In this document: one piece after another, positions 16,797 through 25,335 of the stretch | How positions within the stretch are numbered: position 1 is the stretch's first letter | How the letters are laid out: each line of letters opens with the position of its first letter | Translations under genes and position numbers: made by a program | From: Clostridiaceae bacterium | GTDB taxonomy: Bacteria; Bacillota; Clostridia; Lachnospirales; Lachnospiraceae | Direction of reading: 5' to 3' | Assembly (NCBI GenBank): GCA_009911065.1 | Contig: QXWR01000033.1 | Location: 1-64,000 of the forward strand | DNA length: 64,000 bases | Notes under the pieces: generated by a model | What the model saw: the letters and a program-made list of their open reading frames with translations, nothing else | What the model was told of the DNA's origin: nothing | Databases searched by the model: none

Positions 16797-17399
16797 ATGG
16801 GGAATACATATGGTTACGTGCGGGTCAGCACAAGAGAACAGAACGAAGACAGGCAGATGGCTGCTCTCAATGAAATGCAGGTGGAGGAAAAGAATATTTA
16901 CATGGACAAACAGTCAGGGAAAGATTTTGACCGTCCCATGTACCACCGTCTGCTGAAACGGTTGAAAGAGGATGATTTGTTGTATGTGAAAAGCATTGAC
17001 CGGCTGGGGAGGAATTATGAGGAAATTTTAGAACAATGGAGGGTGTTGACAAAAGAAAAAAAAGTGGACATTGTGGTGCTGGATATGCCTCTTTTGGATA
17101 CACGGAGAGGAAAGGACCTTATGGGAACATTTTTAAGTGATATTGTGTTGCAGGTGCTGTCTTTTGTGGCTGAAAACGAGAGAGATTGTATCCGGCAGAG
17201 ACAGAAAGAGGGAATCGAGGCAGCCAAACAGCGGGGGGTCCGGTTTGGAAGGCCGGAAGAACCTCTTCCAGATAATTTCCGGAATGTGAGCAGACAATGG
17301 ATTTCAAAAGAAATCTCAGGAAAGGAGGCAGCTCGGTTGTGTAATATGTCCAAATCTTCTTTTTATCGAAAGGTTGGAGGGAGGAAGAGAAAGAGATAG
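16797..17399 (+). CDS. serine recombinase (resolvase/invertase type)
   Basis: A protein of 200 residues; ATG 16797 follows AAGGAGG. The N-terminal catalytic domain has YGYVRVSTREQNEDRQ with the nucleophile serine at about residue 11, KSIDRLGRNYEEI with the active-site arginines, and AENERDCIRQRQKEGI (E helix). The C-terminus (SGKEAARLCNMSKSSFYRKV) is a resolvase helix-turn-helix. The length suits small resolvases or DNA invertases rather than large integrases. No inverted crossover sites are obvious nearby, so target and role are open. A lysine/arginine-rich tail ends the protein. Confidence 0.85.
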   Translation: MGNTYGYVRVSTREQNEDRQMAALNEMQVEEKNIYMDKQSGKDFDRPMYHRLLKRLKEDDLLYVKSIDRLGRNYEEILEQWRVLTKEKKVDIVVLDMPLLDTRRGKDLMGTFLSDIVLQVLSFVAENERDCIRQRQKEGIEAAKQRGVRFGRPEEPLPDNFRNVSRQWISKEISGKEAARLCNMSKSSFYRKVGGRKRKR

Positions 17400-17486
17400 A
17401 GAAGGAAGAAAGATAAAAAATTTCCAAAAAGTGTATTTTTTGAGACTGATCAAAAGGAAGAAAAGGATGAAGAGAGGTAGTATACA

Positions 17487-17606
17487 GTGGAAGAACTGTT
17501 TTACTGTGGGTATGCGCCTTATTTCTGGCAGACGGTGAATATTCGTTATCTGGAATATTGCGGGGCGGCTAAGAGAGAACCGATAACGGAGGAGAAAAGC
17601 TGGTAA
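17487..17606 (+). CDS. possible small protein, 39 residues
   Basis: GTG 17487 follows AGAGAGG at a slightly long distance. The peptide EELFYCGYAPYFWQTVNIRY is aromatic-rich and has no known relative that I recognise. It sits in the 357-bp gap 17400-17756, in which I see nothing else. It may instead be a fragment of a lost gene. Confidence 0.25.
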   Translation: MEELFYCGYAPYFWQTVNIRYLEYCGAAKREPITEEKSW

Positions 17607-17756
17607 AGGATGTAAAACTGCAGGTAAAGAGAAATGTTTTGGTTACAGCAATAAGGTAGATGGAACAATAAAGAAAAATTGTATTGGCCGTCTTTTTATG
17701 ATAAGATAGATGGTAGTAACAGGTGATATTTAAAACTTTGGGAAAGGAAGGCAGAC

Positions 17757-19367
17757 ATGGGACAATATTTGGACAGTCGAGTGCCTCTTGAATCGTATAG
17801 GGGAATTGTTAATACACGTTTTTTTGTAGATAAAACATTGCTTCTGGAAGATGTCCTGAAAGCGGTTGAAATAGATGGGCAAAGATATTTATGCATTACG
17901 AGGCCGCGTCGTTTTGGGAAAAGTGTTATGGCAAACATGGTAGCGGCATTTCTGGGAAGAGCAGAAGAAGCAGGAGATATTTTTGGTCGGTTAGAGATTG
18001 CACAATCAGAATGGTACGATACACATTTGAATCAGTATCCGGTTATTTATATTGATTTTAGTGAAGTCCCGGAGAATTGTGTTTCCTATCATGCATATAT
18101 CAGCCGGATACTGGATAGCCTGAAGCGGGATCTATCAGAGGAATTTTCGGAAATAGTTACAGATGCGGGAATATCAGTATGGGATTTATTGACAAATATT
18201 TTTCAGAAAACAGGGAAAAAATTTATTTTTGTAATTGATGAGTGGGATGCTGTATTCCATATGTCTTTTATTAAAAAAGAGGATCAAAAGGCATATCTAC
18301 TCTTTTTGAAGGCGCTTTTAAAGGATAAGGCGTATGTAAAATTCGCATATATGACCGGAATACTTCCGATTGCGAAATATTCCAGTGGTTCGGAACTGAA
18401 CATGTTTGTGGAGTATGACATGACAGTGATGGAACGGTTCAGTGGCTATTTTGGATTTGTGGAAGAGGAGGTGGACCGTCTCTTTGACATTTACCTTAAG
18501 ACAACAAAAAGACCGAAGATTACACGGAAAGAGTTAAGGGTGTGGTATGATGGATACCATACGGCTGCAGGGGAGAGATTGTACAATCCCCGTTCTGTGG
18601 TGTGTGCGCTGGTCAATAACCAGCTGGCAAGTTATTGGACCAGTTCCGGGCCTTATGACGAGATATTTTTCTATGTAAAAAATAATATTGATGATATTCG
18701 GGATGACCTGGTTCTGATGATTGCCGACGAAGGGGTGGAAGCGGAGATTCAAAATTATGCGGCTATCTCTATGGAATTGAATACAAAGGATGAAATTTAT
18801 TCGGCTATGGTGATTTATGGCCTGCTTACTTATATAGAGGGGAAGGTGTTTATTCCCAATAAAGAACTGATGGACAAGTTTAAGGAGCTTGTTATGAGTA
18901 AGGAGTCTATGGGATATGTATATCGGCTGGCCAATGAGTCCAAGAGAATGCTGGCGGCGACATTGCGTGGAGAGACGGAGGTTATGGCTGAGATTTTGGA
19001 GTTTGCCCACAATACGGAATCGCCCATTTTTTCATACAATAGCGAGATTGAGCTGTCAGCCGTGGTGAATCTGGTCTATCTGGCGGCTAGGGATAAATAC
19101 CGTGTAGAACGTGAGGATAAAGGGGGCAAGGGGTATGTGGATTTTATCTTTTATCCGAAACGGAAAAATGGAGACGCATTGATTTTGGAATTGAAGGTGG
19201 ACAGCACGCCGGAGGAAGCCATTATACAGATCAAAGATAAGAATTATGCGTTACGATTCAAGGGTAAATTGGGGGAGAAACCGAAGTATACAGGAAGGAT
19301 TTTAGCTGTGGGAATTAGTTACAGTACAAAGACCAAGGAGCATTCCTGCAAGGTGGAAGTGTTGTAA
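17757..19367 (+). CDS. AAA-ATPase-like / PD-(D/E)XK nuclease-like protein
   Basis: A protein of 536 residues; ATG 17757 follows AAAGGAAGG. The N-terminal ATPase-like domain (AAA-ATPase_like, Pfam PF09820) has the family's modified Walker A RPRRFGKS at residues 49-56 and a Walker B-like FIFVIDEWDAV. The C-terminal part (PDDEXK_9, PF08011) has D in KGYVDFIFYPKR and E-x-K in ALILELKVDS, the predicted nuclease residues. The family is abundant in gut Firmicutes and Bacteroidetes, usually in many copies, with no settled function; defence or mobile-element roles have been suggested. Two relatives are in this window, a deleted one (33385) and the partial one at the end. This copy is intact and stands alone. 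Confidence 0.8.
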   Translation: MGQYLDSRVPLESYRGIVNTRFFVDKTLLLEDVLKAVEIDGQRYLCITRPRRFGKSVMANMVAAFLGRAEEAGDIFGRLEIAQSEWYDTHLNQYPVIYIDFSEVPENCVSYHAYISRILDSLKRDLSEEFSEIVTDAGISVWDLLTNIFQKTGKKFIFVIDEWDAVFHMSFIKKEDQKAYLLFLKALLKDKAYVKFAYMTGILPIAKYSSGSELNMFVEYDMTVMERFSGYFGFVEEEVDRLFDIYLKTTKRPKITRKELRVWYDGYHTAAGERLYNPRSVVCALVNNQLASYWTSSGPYDEIFFYVKNNIDDIRDDLVLMIADEGVEAEIQNYAAISMELNTKDEIYSAMVIYGLLTYIEGKVFIPNKELMDKFKELVMSKESMGYVYRLANESKRMLAATLRGETEVMAEILEFAHNTESPIFSYNSEIELSAVVNLVYLAARDKYRVEREDKGGKGYVDFIFYPKRKNGDALILELKVDSTPEEAIIQIKDKNYALRFKGKLGEKPKYTGRILAVGISYSTKTKEHSCKVEVL

Positions 19368-19571
19368 AGCTGTGAGACAGGTTGGCTTTGTGCCATCGTG
19401 GCATAAGGCAGAAATAAGACAAATTGCAACTAAAAAGAGACTATATTAGGACAGTGGATCTATTGACTTGCGATTTTGAATCTTTTATTAATGGTATTTT
19501 TGCGCCAAAAAGGGCGGAGAATTATGGTATAATCCCAAAATACCAAATGTGTATTTACGGAGGAAAATGAT

Positions 19572-19988
19572 ATGGGTGCATGGAATTAAGGTATATTTGA
19601 TGATGATACTGCATGTGATGCTTTGGCTGATCTGAAAGCGTCGTCGGATAGGTTTGCTGATATGGAAACGTACTTGGATGCAGTTATAGAAGCCGAATAT
19701 GTGGATTATGACGAAGGGCAATATGCTTTGGTATCAGCCGCAATAATTGACAGTGTTATAAATGGCATTTCGTATCCATTGGATGAAGAAGATAACTTTG
19801 AATGGGCTACATTGGAAAAATGTGTTGATTGTTCTATCCTCAAGGAAAAAGCGGTAAAGGCGATTGATGCTGTTCTTTCGGACAACTCCGAATTAAGAGC
19901 GCTGTGGGAAGAAAACCAGGAATTGTATGAAGCATGGAGAGAAGATAAAATTTCAATGCAGAAACGGCTTCAAAGTTCCCGTTCGTGA
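19572..19988 (+). pseudogene. DUF4259-family protein with nonsense codon 6
   Basis: ATG 19572 follows CGGAGG. The reading is MGAWN, TAA (19587-19589), then GIFDDDTACDALADLK and on to 19988. Intact DUF4259 proteins start MGAW-x-x-GIFDDD, so the stop replaces one residue near position 6. The remaining 133 codons are open and well preserved, with the acidic YLDAVIEAEYVDYDEGQYAL segment, which suggests a recent mutation. Translation from an internal TTG at 19623 is possible but would lack the conserved start. Confidence 0.75.
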
Positions 19989-20049
19989 ACGAATATTTCA
20001 AGAGGAATGCAGCGAAGTACTGTGCTCCATTTTCTGTCCGGATGGAACA

Positions 20050-20214
20050 CTAGTATGACCCACACCAATTAACCATATGTCTCGCTTGTCTAAATTTCCC
20101 CCTGCTTCGTTGTCGTCGGTCAACGATGCCACCGCATCGCCTCCCTCCTCCGCCTTGCAGGATGAAAATTTATCCTGCGCGAAACATAATGGTAATTGGT
20201 GTGGGTCATACTAG
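20050..20214. repeat. palindromic MITE-like element, 165 bp
   Basis: Perfect 22-bp inverted repeats begin CTAGTATGACCCACACCAAT at 20050 and end at 20214. Pairing continues about 8 bases further with one gap, and the interior (AAATTT, CCTGC/GCAGG blocks) is also partly self-complementary. There is no coding frame. The rest of the 19989-20335 gap holds only the terminator at 20262. It may be a miniature transposable element or a structured intergenic repeat. Confidence 0.6.
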
Positions 20215-20261
20215 AGCATATCTGAAAAATGCTTTTTGCCAGATGAAAATGAAAAGTAAAA

Positions 20262-20307
20262 AGCCCCCTGACGAAGAACAATCCTTCGCCAGGAGACCTT
20301 TTTTAAA
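20262..20307 (-). terminator. terminator of the small acid-soluble spore protein gene
   Basis: Read leftward, CCTGGCGAAG and CTTCGTCAGG pair across ATTGTT with one wobble, followed by GGGGGCTTTTT. It starts about 30 bases beyond the stop codon. The plus strand also ends in TTTTTT, so it could work both ways. Confidence 0.65.
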
Positions 20308-20335
20308 TTCTGTTTACCAGCATTTGGTCGGGGAT

Positions 20336-20542
20336 TTACTTACCGGCCATCTGCTTTTCCTGTGCCTCGATCATTTTCTTAACCATATAGCCGCCTACAG
20401 AACCGTTCTGGGCAGAAGTCAGGTTGCCATTATATCCGTTGGATAAGGGAACGCCCAGCTCCTGTGCAACTTCCATTTTGAATCGGTCCAGTGCCTCTTT
20501 TGCCTCCGGTACTTCAGCTCTGTTAGAAGATCTGTTTGCCAT
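20336..20542 (-). CDS. alpha/beta-type small acid-soluble spore protein
   Basis: A protein of 68 residues read leftward from ATG 20542, with AAGGAGG upstream. It contains both SASP signatures: EALDRFKMEVAQELGVPL (with the GPR protease cleavage region around E-x-A) and GNLTSAQNGSVGGYMVKKMI. These proteins coat spore DNA in the A-form and protect it from UV and chemicals. They are degraded at germination by GPR. Expression is normally sigma-G dependent in the forespore. Its presence shows the host forms endospores. Confidence 0.95.
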   Translation of the reverse strand: MANRSSNRAEVPEAKEALDRFKMEVAQELGVPLSNGYNGNLTSAQNGSVGGYMVKKMIEAQEKQMAGK

Positions 20543-20738
20543 GATTAAGGTCCTCCTTTTCTGTTAGCCTGCCACAAGGCAGGCTTTCAAGGAAAGGTTC
20601 TGCCCCATGACATGTTTGTTTTTTGTTACGCTCATAGTATATGCCTCACAAAAAATAATACACTAGAAGCTTTTTCGTTATTTGTCAGAAATTAGAAAAA
20701 AGGACACACAAGGCTTTTGGATTCATTTGAAACCCCTT

Positions 20739-21794
20739 TTAGATTACGGTAAAACGATAAATGGTAGTCGTGTGATATTCCTCGCCGGCTTTTAAAACAG
20801 GAGACGGAAACTGTGGTTTGTTAATGGCATCTGGATGATGCTGAGTCTCAAGGCAGAAGCCATGGCGGAAGCCATATTCCACGCCGTCTTTTCCGGCGCC
20901 GTCCAGCACATTGCCAGTATAGAGCTGGACTCCCGGCAAATCGGTGTAAACCTCCACCATTCGCCCGCTGGATTCATCCACCGCTTTCACAGACAAAGCA
21001 AGTTCTCCGGCTGGATGATTCAACACCCAGTTGTGGTCATAGCCTTTGCCAAACACGAGAGGTTCATAATCAGCATGAATATCCTGCCCGATTGGCTTCA
21101 TCTGAGTGAAATCCATGGGAGTTCCTTTTACCGAAACCAGTTCGCCGGTAGGAATCAGTTCTTTATCTGTCACCGTAAAATAATCGGCATCAATCCAGAT
21201 CTTTTGATTCTCCACACTTCCAGAGTCATGACCAGCTAAATTAAAATAGGCGTGATTGGTAAAGTTGGCAATGGTATCTGCATCGGAAGTCATGTGATAA
21301 TCCAGCTGCACCTGATTGTCCTCGGTCAGAGTATAGCTAACATCAATGTTGGCATTTCCAGGATAACCCTGATCTCCGTCTGGACTGAAGAGAGAAAAGG
21401 TAATTTTGGTACCCTTTTTTGTATCTTCCACTTTTGTATCCCACAGCCGGCAGCGGTAGTAATCCAGACCGCTGTGAAGATTGTCCCGGCCGCTGGAATT
21501 AATGGTAAGGCCATAGGTGATTCCGTTTAGGGTAAAGGCGGCATGGCCGATTCGGTTGGCATTGCGGCCTACAATTTCTCCCAAATGTCCTGACAAGGTC
21601 AAACAGTCTTTTACAGAAGCCCGCCCCAATACAACATCTTCCAGTTTGCCCTTTTTGTCCGGGGCCATCATGGACAGCCAGATACCGCCTAAGTTGGTAA
21701 AAGACGCCGAAAGTCCGTTTTGGTTGGTCAGAGTGTACTTATCTGCCTGTGCGCCGTTTTCCAGTGTACCAAATTCCTCTTTTTTCCATCCCAT
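20739..21794 (-). CDS. galM: galactose mutarotase (aldose 1-epimerase)
   Basis: A protein of 351 residues from ATG 21794, after AAAGGAGG. It interconverts alpha and beta anomers of aldoses, mainly galactose or glucose, in the cytoplasm. Family landmarks are present: GEIVGRNANRIGHAAFTLNG (substrate arginine), NLHSGLDYYR (first His), NHAYFNLAGHDSGSVE (catalytic His) and FCLETQHHPDAIN (catalytic Glu). The full length matches the family. It stands alone, without other Leloir genes nearby, next to the spore protein gene. Confidence 0.95.
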   Translation of the reverse strand: MGWKKEEFGTLENGAQADKYTLTNQNGLSASFTNLGGIWLSMMAPDKKGKLEDVVLGRASVKDCLTLSGHLGEIVGRNANRIGHAAFTLNGITYGLTINSSGRDNLHSGLDYYRCRLWDTKVEDTKKGTKITFSLFSPDGDQGYPGNANIDVSYTLTEDNQVQLDYHMTSDADTIANFTNHAYFNLAGHDSGSVENQKIWIDADYFTVTDKELIPTGELVSVKGTPMDFTQMKPIGQDIHADYEPLVFGKGYDHNWVLNHPAGELALSVKAVDESSGRMVEVYTDLPGVQLYTGNVLDGAGKDGVEYGFRHGFCLETQHHPDAINKPQFPSPVLKAGEEYHTTTIYRFTVI

Positions 21795-21943
21795 AAGTTT
21801 TCGCTGCCTCCTTTGGATTTATCGTCTGTTTTTGGATTTATAATCCCAACGGTTATTTTTGAAATTGTCATTTACATGGATCTTCCCACAGGAAAAAGTT
21901 TCCTGCAGGAAGTGTTTCCCATTCCCGCTTTCTGAACCATGAA

Positions 21944-22285
21944 TCAGATTTTGGTTCTCAATTTTCCTGTCACAACATTTGCGATAATGGCAAACTGCTT
22001 TCTCTTGATGGCATTGTCTGTGGATGCCGCTTCCAAATATCCTCTTTCATCGTAGTTGAAAAGCATATCGGTCATAATCATCCGCCAGATTCGTTCATTG
22101 GATACATGAATCTCTTTGGCAAGATCATAAAAATCTTCACAGAAAGAATCAAATACTTCGCTTTTCACCTTTGGATTGTAAGACTCGAATATTTTGGAAA
22201 ACATTTTTTTGATTCGTTCCAGGTCAAATTCACATAATGTAAAATTATCCCGGCTCATTTCCTTGCTGTAAGAATAACTGATCAT
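21944..22285 (-). CDS. hypothetical protein, 113 residues
   Basis: ATG 22285 follows AAAAGGGGG; the frame extends 32 codons upstream but without a ribosome site. The product starts MISYSYSKEMSRDNFTLCEF and is acidic and helical, with no membrane segment. YNPKVKSEVFDSFCEDFYDL and WRMIMTDMLFNYDERGYL look like a folded helical bundle. I do not recognise the family. It is divergent from rsmD, with a shared upstream region of about 200 bp. Confidence 0.6.
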   Translation of the reverse strand: MISYSYSKEMSRDNFTLCEFDLERIKKMFSKIFESYNPKVKSEVFDSFCEDFYDLAKEIHVSNERIWRMIMTDMLFNYDERGYLEAASTDNAIKRKQFAIIANVVTGKLRTKI

Positions 22286-22433
22286 ATTTAAGCCCCCTTT
22301 TCTTGTGCGGTTCTGCACGCTTAAGTAGCAAGTACTGATTGATCGCAAAAATATTTTACCATTATCCGGCTTATAATTCAATTATAATTTATGCTGACAT
22401 CAAAGGAAAATTTGAAATTTAGAGAAGAAGTGC

Positions 22434-22462
22434 TTGTGTATCGGAAAATTTGATATTATAAT
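22434..22462 (+). promoter_or_regulatory. sigma-A promoter of the rsmD-coaD operon
   Basis: TTGTGT (22434-22439), 17-bp spacer, TATAAT (22457-22462). The leader to ATG 22492 is about 23 nt, which is short and simple. Confidence 0.65.
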
Positions 22463-22491
22463 GGGAAATGGAACAAATAAGGAGAATGACT

Positions 22492-23058
22492 ATGCGTGTG
22501 ATTGCCGGAAGTGCAAAACGGACTTTACTAAAGACCGTGGAAGGATTAGATACCAGACCAACAACAGATCGAATCAAGGAAACCCTTTTCAATATGCTGC
22601 AGTATGATTTGGCAGATTGCTGTTTTCTCGATCTGTTTGCCGGCAGCGGCGGAATTGGAATAGAGGCATTGAGCCGGGGAGCGGCCCAGTGCGTTTTTGT
22701 AGAACAAAACCGGGCGGCTGCAAGCTGCGTTCGGGAGAATCTGAAGGCAGCGCGGTTAGAGGAGAGGGCTGTGGTGATGTGCTGTGATGCACAGACGGCC
22801 CTGGGACGTCTGGAAGGAAAATACCGGTTTGATTATATATTTATGGACCCGCCTTACGGGCATCAGCTGGAAAAGCAGATGCTTTTAAAGTTGAAAGATT
22901 CTGTGCTGATGAATCCAGAATGCACAGTGATTGTGGAGGCGCGGCTGGAAGAGTCTTTTGCTTATTTGGAAGAGATGGGATTTGCTCTGGCGAAAGAAAA
23001 GATTTATAAGACAAACAAACACGTTTTTATACACCAAAAAGAATCGGATTTTACCTGA
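22492..23058 (+). CDS. rsmD: 16S rRNA (guanine-966 N2)-methyltransferase
   Basis: A protein of 188 residues; ATG 22492 follows AAGGAGA. It uses SAM to methylate G966 of 16S rRNA in the small subunit. Landmarks are MRVIAGSAKRTLL (RNA-binding start), TRPTTDRIKETLFNML, the SAM motif FLDLFAGSGGIGIEALSRGA and the N6/N2 methyltransferase motif FMDPPYGHQLE. It heads the conserved Clostridia order rsmD-coaD, with the next gene 35 bp downstream. Confidence 0.95.
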   Translation: MRVIAGSAKRTLLKTVEGLDTRPTTDRIKETLFNMLQYDLADCCFLDLFAGSGGIGIEALSRGAAQCVFVEQNRAAASCVRENLKAARLEERAVVMCCDAQTALGRLEGKYRFDYIFMDPPYGHQLEKQMLLKLKDSVLMNPECTVIVEARLEESFAYLEEMGFALAKEKIYKTNKHVFIHQKESDFT

Positions 23059-23093
23059 AAAATGGTTGAAAGTGGTGTGGAATGGAGGAAATT

Positions 23094-23585
23094 ATGGCAA
23101 CAGCGGTTTACCCGGGAAGTTTTGACCCGGTTACATTAGGACATATGGACATTATAGAACGGACCGCTCAGATGATGGATCATGTAATCATTGGAGTTTT
23201 GCATAATAATTCCAAAACGCCGTTGTTTTCTGTGGAGGAACGTGTTAAGATGTTAGAGGAAATAACATCCCATCTGGACAATGTGGAAGTGCGCTTTTTT
23301 CACGGACTTCTGGTTGATTTTGTCCATGAATGCCATGCGGATGTGATTGTCCGCGGGCTTCGAGCCATTACTGACTTTGAATACGAACTTCAGATGGCCC
23401 AAACCAATCGGGTTATGGCGCCAGATATTGATACGATTTTTTTGACGACAAATTTGAGATATTCCTATTTAAGCTCCACAACCGTGAAGGAAATCGCCTT
23501 CTTTCACGGGAAGCTGGAAGCATTTCTCCATCCGGAAGTGGCAAGGCGGGTAGAGGAGAAAGTGAAGAAATTGAAGAATCATTAG
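23094..23585 (+). CDS. coaD: phosphopantetheine adenylyltransferase
   Basis: A protein of 163 residues; ATG 23094 lies after GGAGG, while the in-frame ATG 23082 precedes that site. It adenylates 4'-phosphopantetheine to dephospho-CoA, the fourth step of CoA synthesis. The nucleotidyltransferase motif is [16 protein letters not shown] with the HxGH-type histidine. [20 protein letters not shown] and [17 protein letters not shown] are family-specific substrate loops. The usual length for CoaD is about 160 residues. Cotranscribed with rsmD. Confidence 0.97.
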   Translation: MATAVYPGSFDPVTLGHMDIIERTAQMMDHVIIGVLHNNSKTPLFSVEERVKMLEEITSHLDNVEVRFFHGLLVDFVHECHADVIVRGLRAITDFEYELQMAQTNRVMAPDIDTIFLTTNLRYSYLSSTTVKEIAFFHGKLEAFLHPEVARRVEEKVKKLKNH

Positions 23586-23633
23586 ATTTCCCTTCGGTGG
23601 TGGAGCTTTCATAGAAGTGAAGGAGAGGGAAGC

Positions 23634-24206
23634 ATGAGCAGAATAGAGCAATTGATCAGTGAGATAGAAGAATATATTGACAGCTGTAAGTTTTCTCCGC
23701 TGTCCAATACGAAAATACAGGTAAACAAAGAGGAGTTAGAGGAACTTTTGGTGGAACTTCGGCTGCGGGTTCCAGATGAGATTAAAAAATATCAGAAGAT
23801 TATCAGCAACCAGGATGCCATTATTTCAGAAGCCCGGGTTCAGGCAGATACCATTCTGGCCCAGGCTACAGAGCAGACCAATGAGCTGGTGAACGAACAT
23901 GAGATTATGCAGCAGGCATATGCCAAGGCCAATGAGATTGTGGAGGAGGCGCAACAACAGGCCCAGGTGATTATTGACAATGCAGTGGCAGATGCAGACA
24001 GCATCCGGCAAGGTTCGATCAGCTATACCGACGAGATGTTAAAGAGCCTTCAGACGATCATTGTCCATTCCATGGAAGGAGCGCAGGGACGTTTTCAGGA
24101 GTACCTTACTTCCATGCAGTCTACTTATGACATTGTGACTGCCAACCGGGGGGAGTTAGCAGGCGGGATGGCAGCTACACAAGAGACAGAAGGAGCGCCC
24201 CAGTAA
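23634..24206 (+). CDS. coiled-coil protein of the coaD operon (DivIVA/ATP-synthase-b-like)
   Basis: A protein of 190 residues; ATG 23634 follows GAGAGGGA. It is almost entirely helical. Residues about 70-130 form a long coiled coil (ARVQADTILAQATEQTNELV, AKANEIVEEAQQQAQVIIDN) like DivIVA or ATP synthase b subunits. There is no ATP-binding motif, although relatives are often labelled ATPase. It follows coaD by 48 bp in the conserved order coaD - this gene - ylbJ. A link to division or sporulation is inference from that. It converges with ylbJ, with a 32-bp overlap of the 3' ends. Confidence 0.65.
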   Translation: MSRIEQLISEIEEYIDSCKFSPLSNTKIQVNKEELEELLVELRLRVPDEIKKYQKIISNQDAIISEARVQADTILAQATEQTNELVNEHEIMQQAYAKANEIVEEAQQQAQVIIDNAVADADSIRQGSISYTDEMLKSLQTIIVHSMEGAQGRFQEYLTSMQSTYDIVTANRGELAGGMAATQETEGAPQ

Positions 24207-25182
24207 GGCAGGAGAGGCAGGCATGGGCAATTTTCCATCCAATGTAGGGGCGAATGGAGAGTCCTGCGTCCCGGATGACGCTGCGGGTCTGAAAGATACC
24301 GGAAAGCCCCCCAAAAGCAGTGGCAGCGATGACCGGAAGAAGCGCCTTTTCAGGGGGCAGGGCTGTGGAGAGACTGTGTATGCCTGTGGTGATTTCTGCC
24401 ATGCCGGTAAATGCGGCCCGAAGGACGGGAGGAATCATGGGAAGGGCCTGAATCCAAGCGGCAAGGATGGAGAAAAGCATGATGTAACCGCCAATGAGGA
24501 CCATGGTCTGGCAGGTAGAGCCAATGGCTTCTTCCAGAGACATTTTCTTGACCGGATTTTCCAGGTGGCTGTCTGCGGGAGCCAGAGAGGAAGCGCCCAG
24601 CCAGGGCCGGGAGAAGAATCTGCTTTTGAAAACAGCGTCAATGCCATAGAGATGTCTGGCCACAAGGGAGAGGGGCAGAATCGGCAGATAAAGGCAGGTG
24701 AGAAGAAGCACAGGAGACACAGGAAGGGGAAGTGTAGTTCTTACATATCCAAGGAGGAACATGGGGCTTGGATGGTTTGCGATGGCAAGAAGATAGGCAG
24801 CTTCTTTGGGACGGATAGCGCCTCTTTTCTGAAAATCTGCGCACATTTTGGCGCCTAAAGGATAGCCGCACAAAAGGCCGCACAGCAGTATGTAAGACCC
24901 AGATAAGGTCAGGTGGAACAGACTGGCAAAAATAGGGGAGAGAGGACTCATAAGAAGCCGGATTCCTCCCAGGGCTGTGATCATATAAGTGCAGATCATA
25001 AAAGGAGCCAGGGTGGGGAGAACCACCTGAAACCATAAAAGAATGCCATTGCATGCCCCCTGTATGGACAGGGAAGGGAAAAGAAGCAGAAGGATTAACA
25101 GCAGGATGGGAAGGACAATAAGACTGCGGGAGAACCATGAAAACAGGTGAGATGGCAGGCTGGTTTTTGACTGGTTTTTCAT
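24175..25182 (-). CDS. ylbJ: sporulation integral membrane protein YlbJ
   Basis: A protein of 335 residues from ATG 25182 after GGAGG. About eight membrane segments are visible, beginning IVLPILLLILLLLFPSLSI and including VLPTLAPFMICTYMITALGG, YILLCGLLCGYPLGAKMCAD and ATAFGGLSGIFQTRSVIRDA. The repeated G-Y-P-x-G-A and G-G-L-S-G elements are typical of the nucleoside-recognition (Gate) fold. YlbJ is made in the mother cell under sigma-E in Bacillus and is needed for spore cortex formation. The position after coaD is typical of Lachnospiraceae. Confidence 0.9.
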   Translation of the reverse strand: MKNQSKTSLPSHLFSWFSRSLIVLPILLLILLLLFPSLSIQGACNGILLWFQVVLPTLAPFMICTYMITALGGIRLLMSPLSPIFASLFHLTLSGSYILLCGLLCGYPLGAKMCADFQKRGAIRPKEAAYLLAIANHPSPMFLLGYVRTTLPLPVSPVLLLTCLYLPILPLSLVARHLYGIDAVFKSRFFSRPWLGASSLAPADSHLENPVKKMSLEEAIGSTCQTMVLIGGYIMLFSILAAWIQALPMIPPVLRAAFTGMAEITTGIHSLSTALPPEKALLPVIAATAFGGLSGIFQTRSVIRDAGLSIRPYIGWKIAHACLSCLTGALLLSLV

Positions 25183-25335
25183 TGATGCCTCCGTTTCAAA
25201 TCAAAGGTTCGTTACCGGTTGGAACCTTTTGCTTTCTCTTTATTGTATGAGAAAAAGAAGGAAGACATTCCACGTAAAATAGTTCCTGCAAACGCCAAAC
25301 AAGACGGGAACAGGAAGAAGAGAACAGGTGAACTG

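Noticed and set aside
24223..24858. A 211-codon plus-strand frame inside ylbJ
   Set aside because: Gly/Lys/Arg-rich composition opposite a clear membrane protein; a typical antisense shadow.
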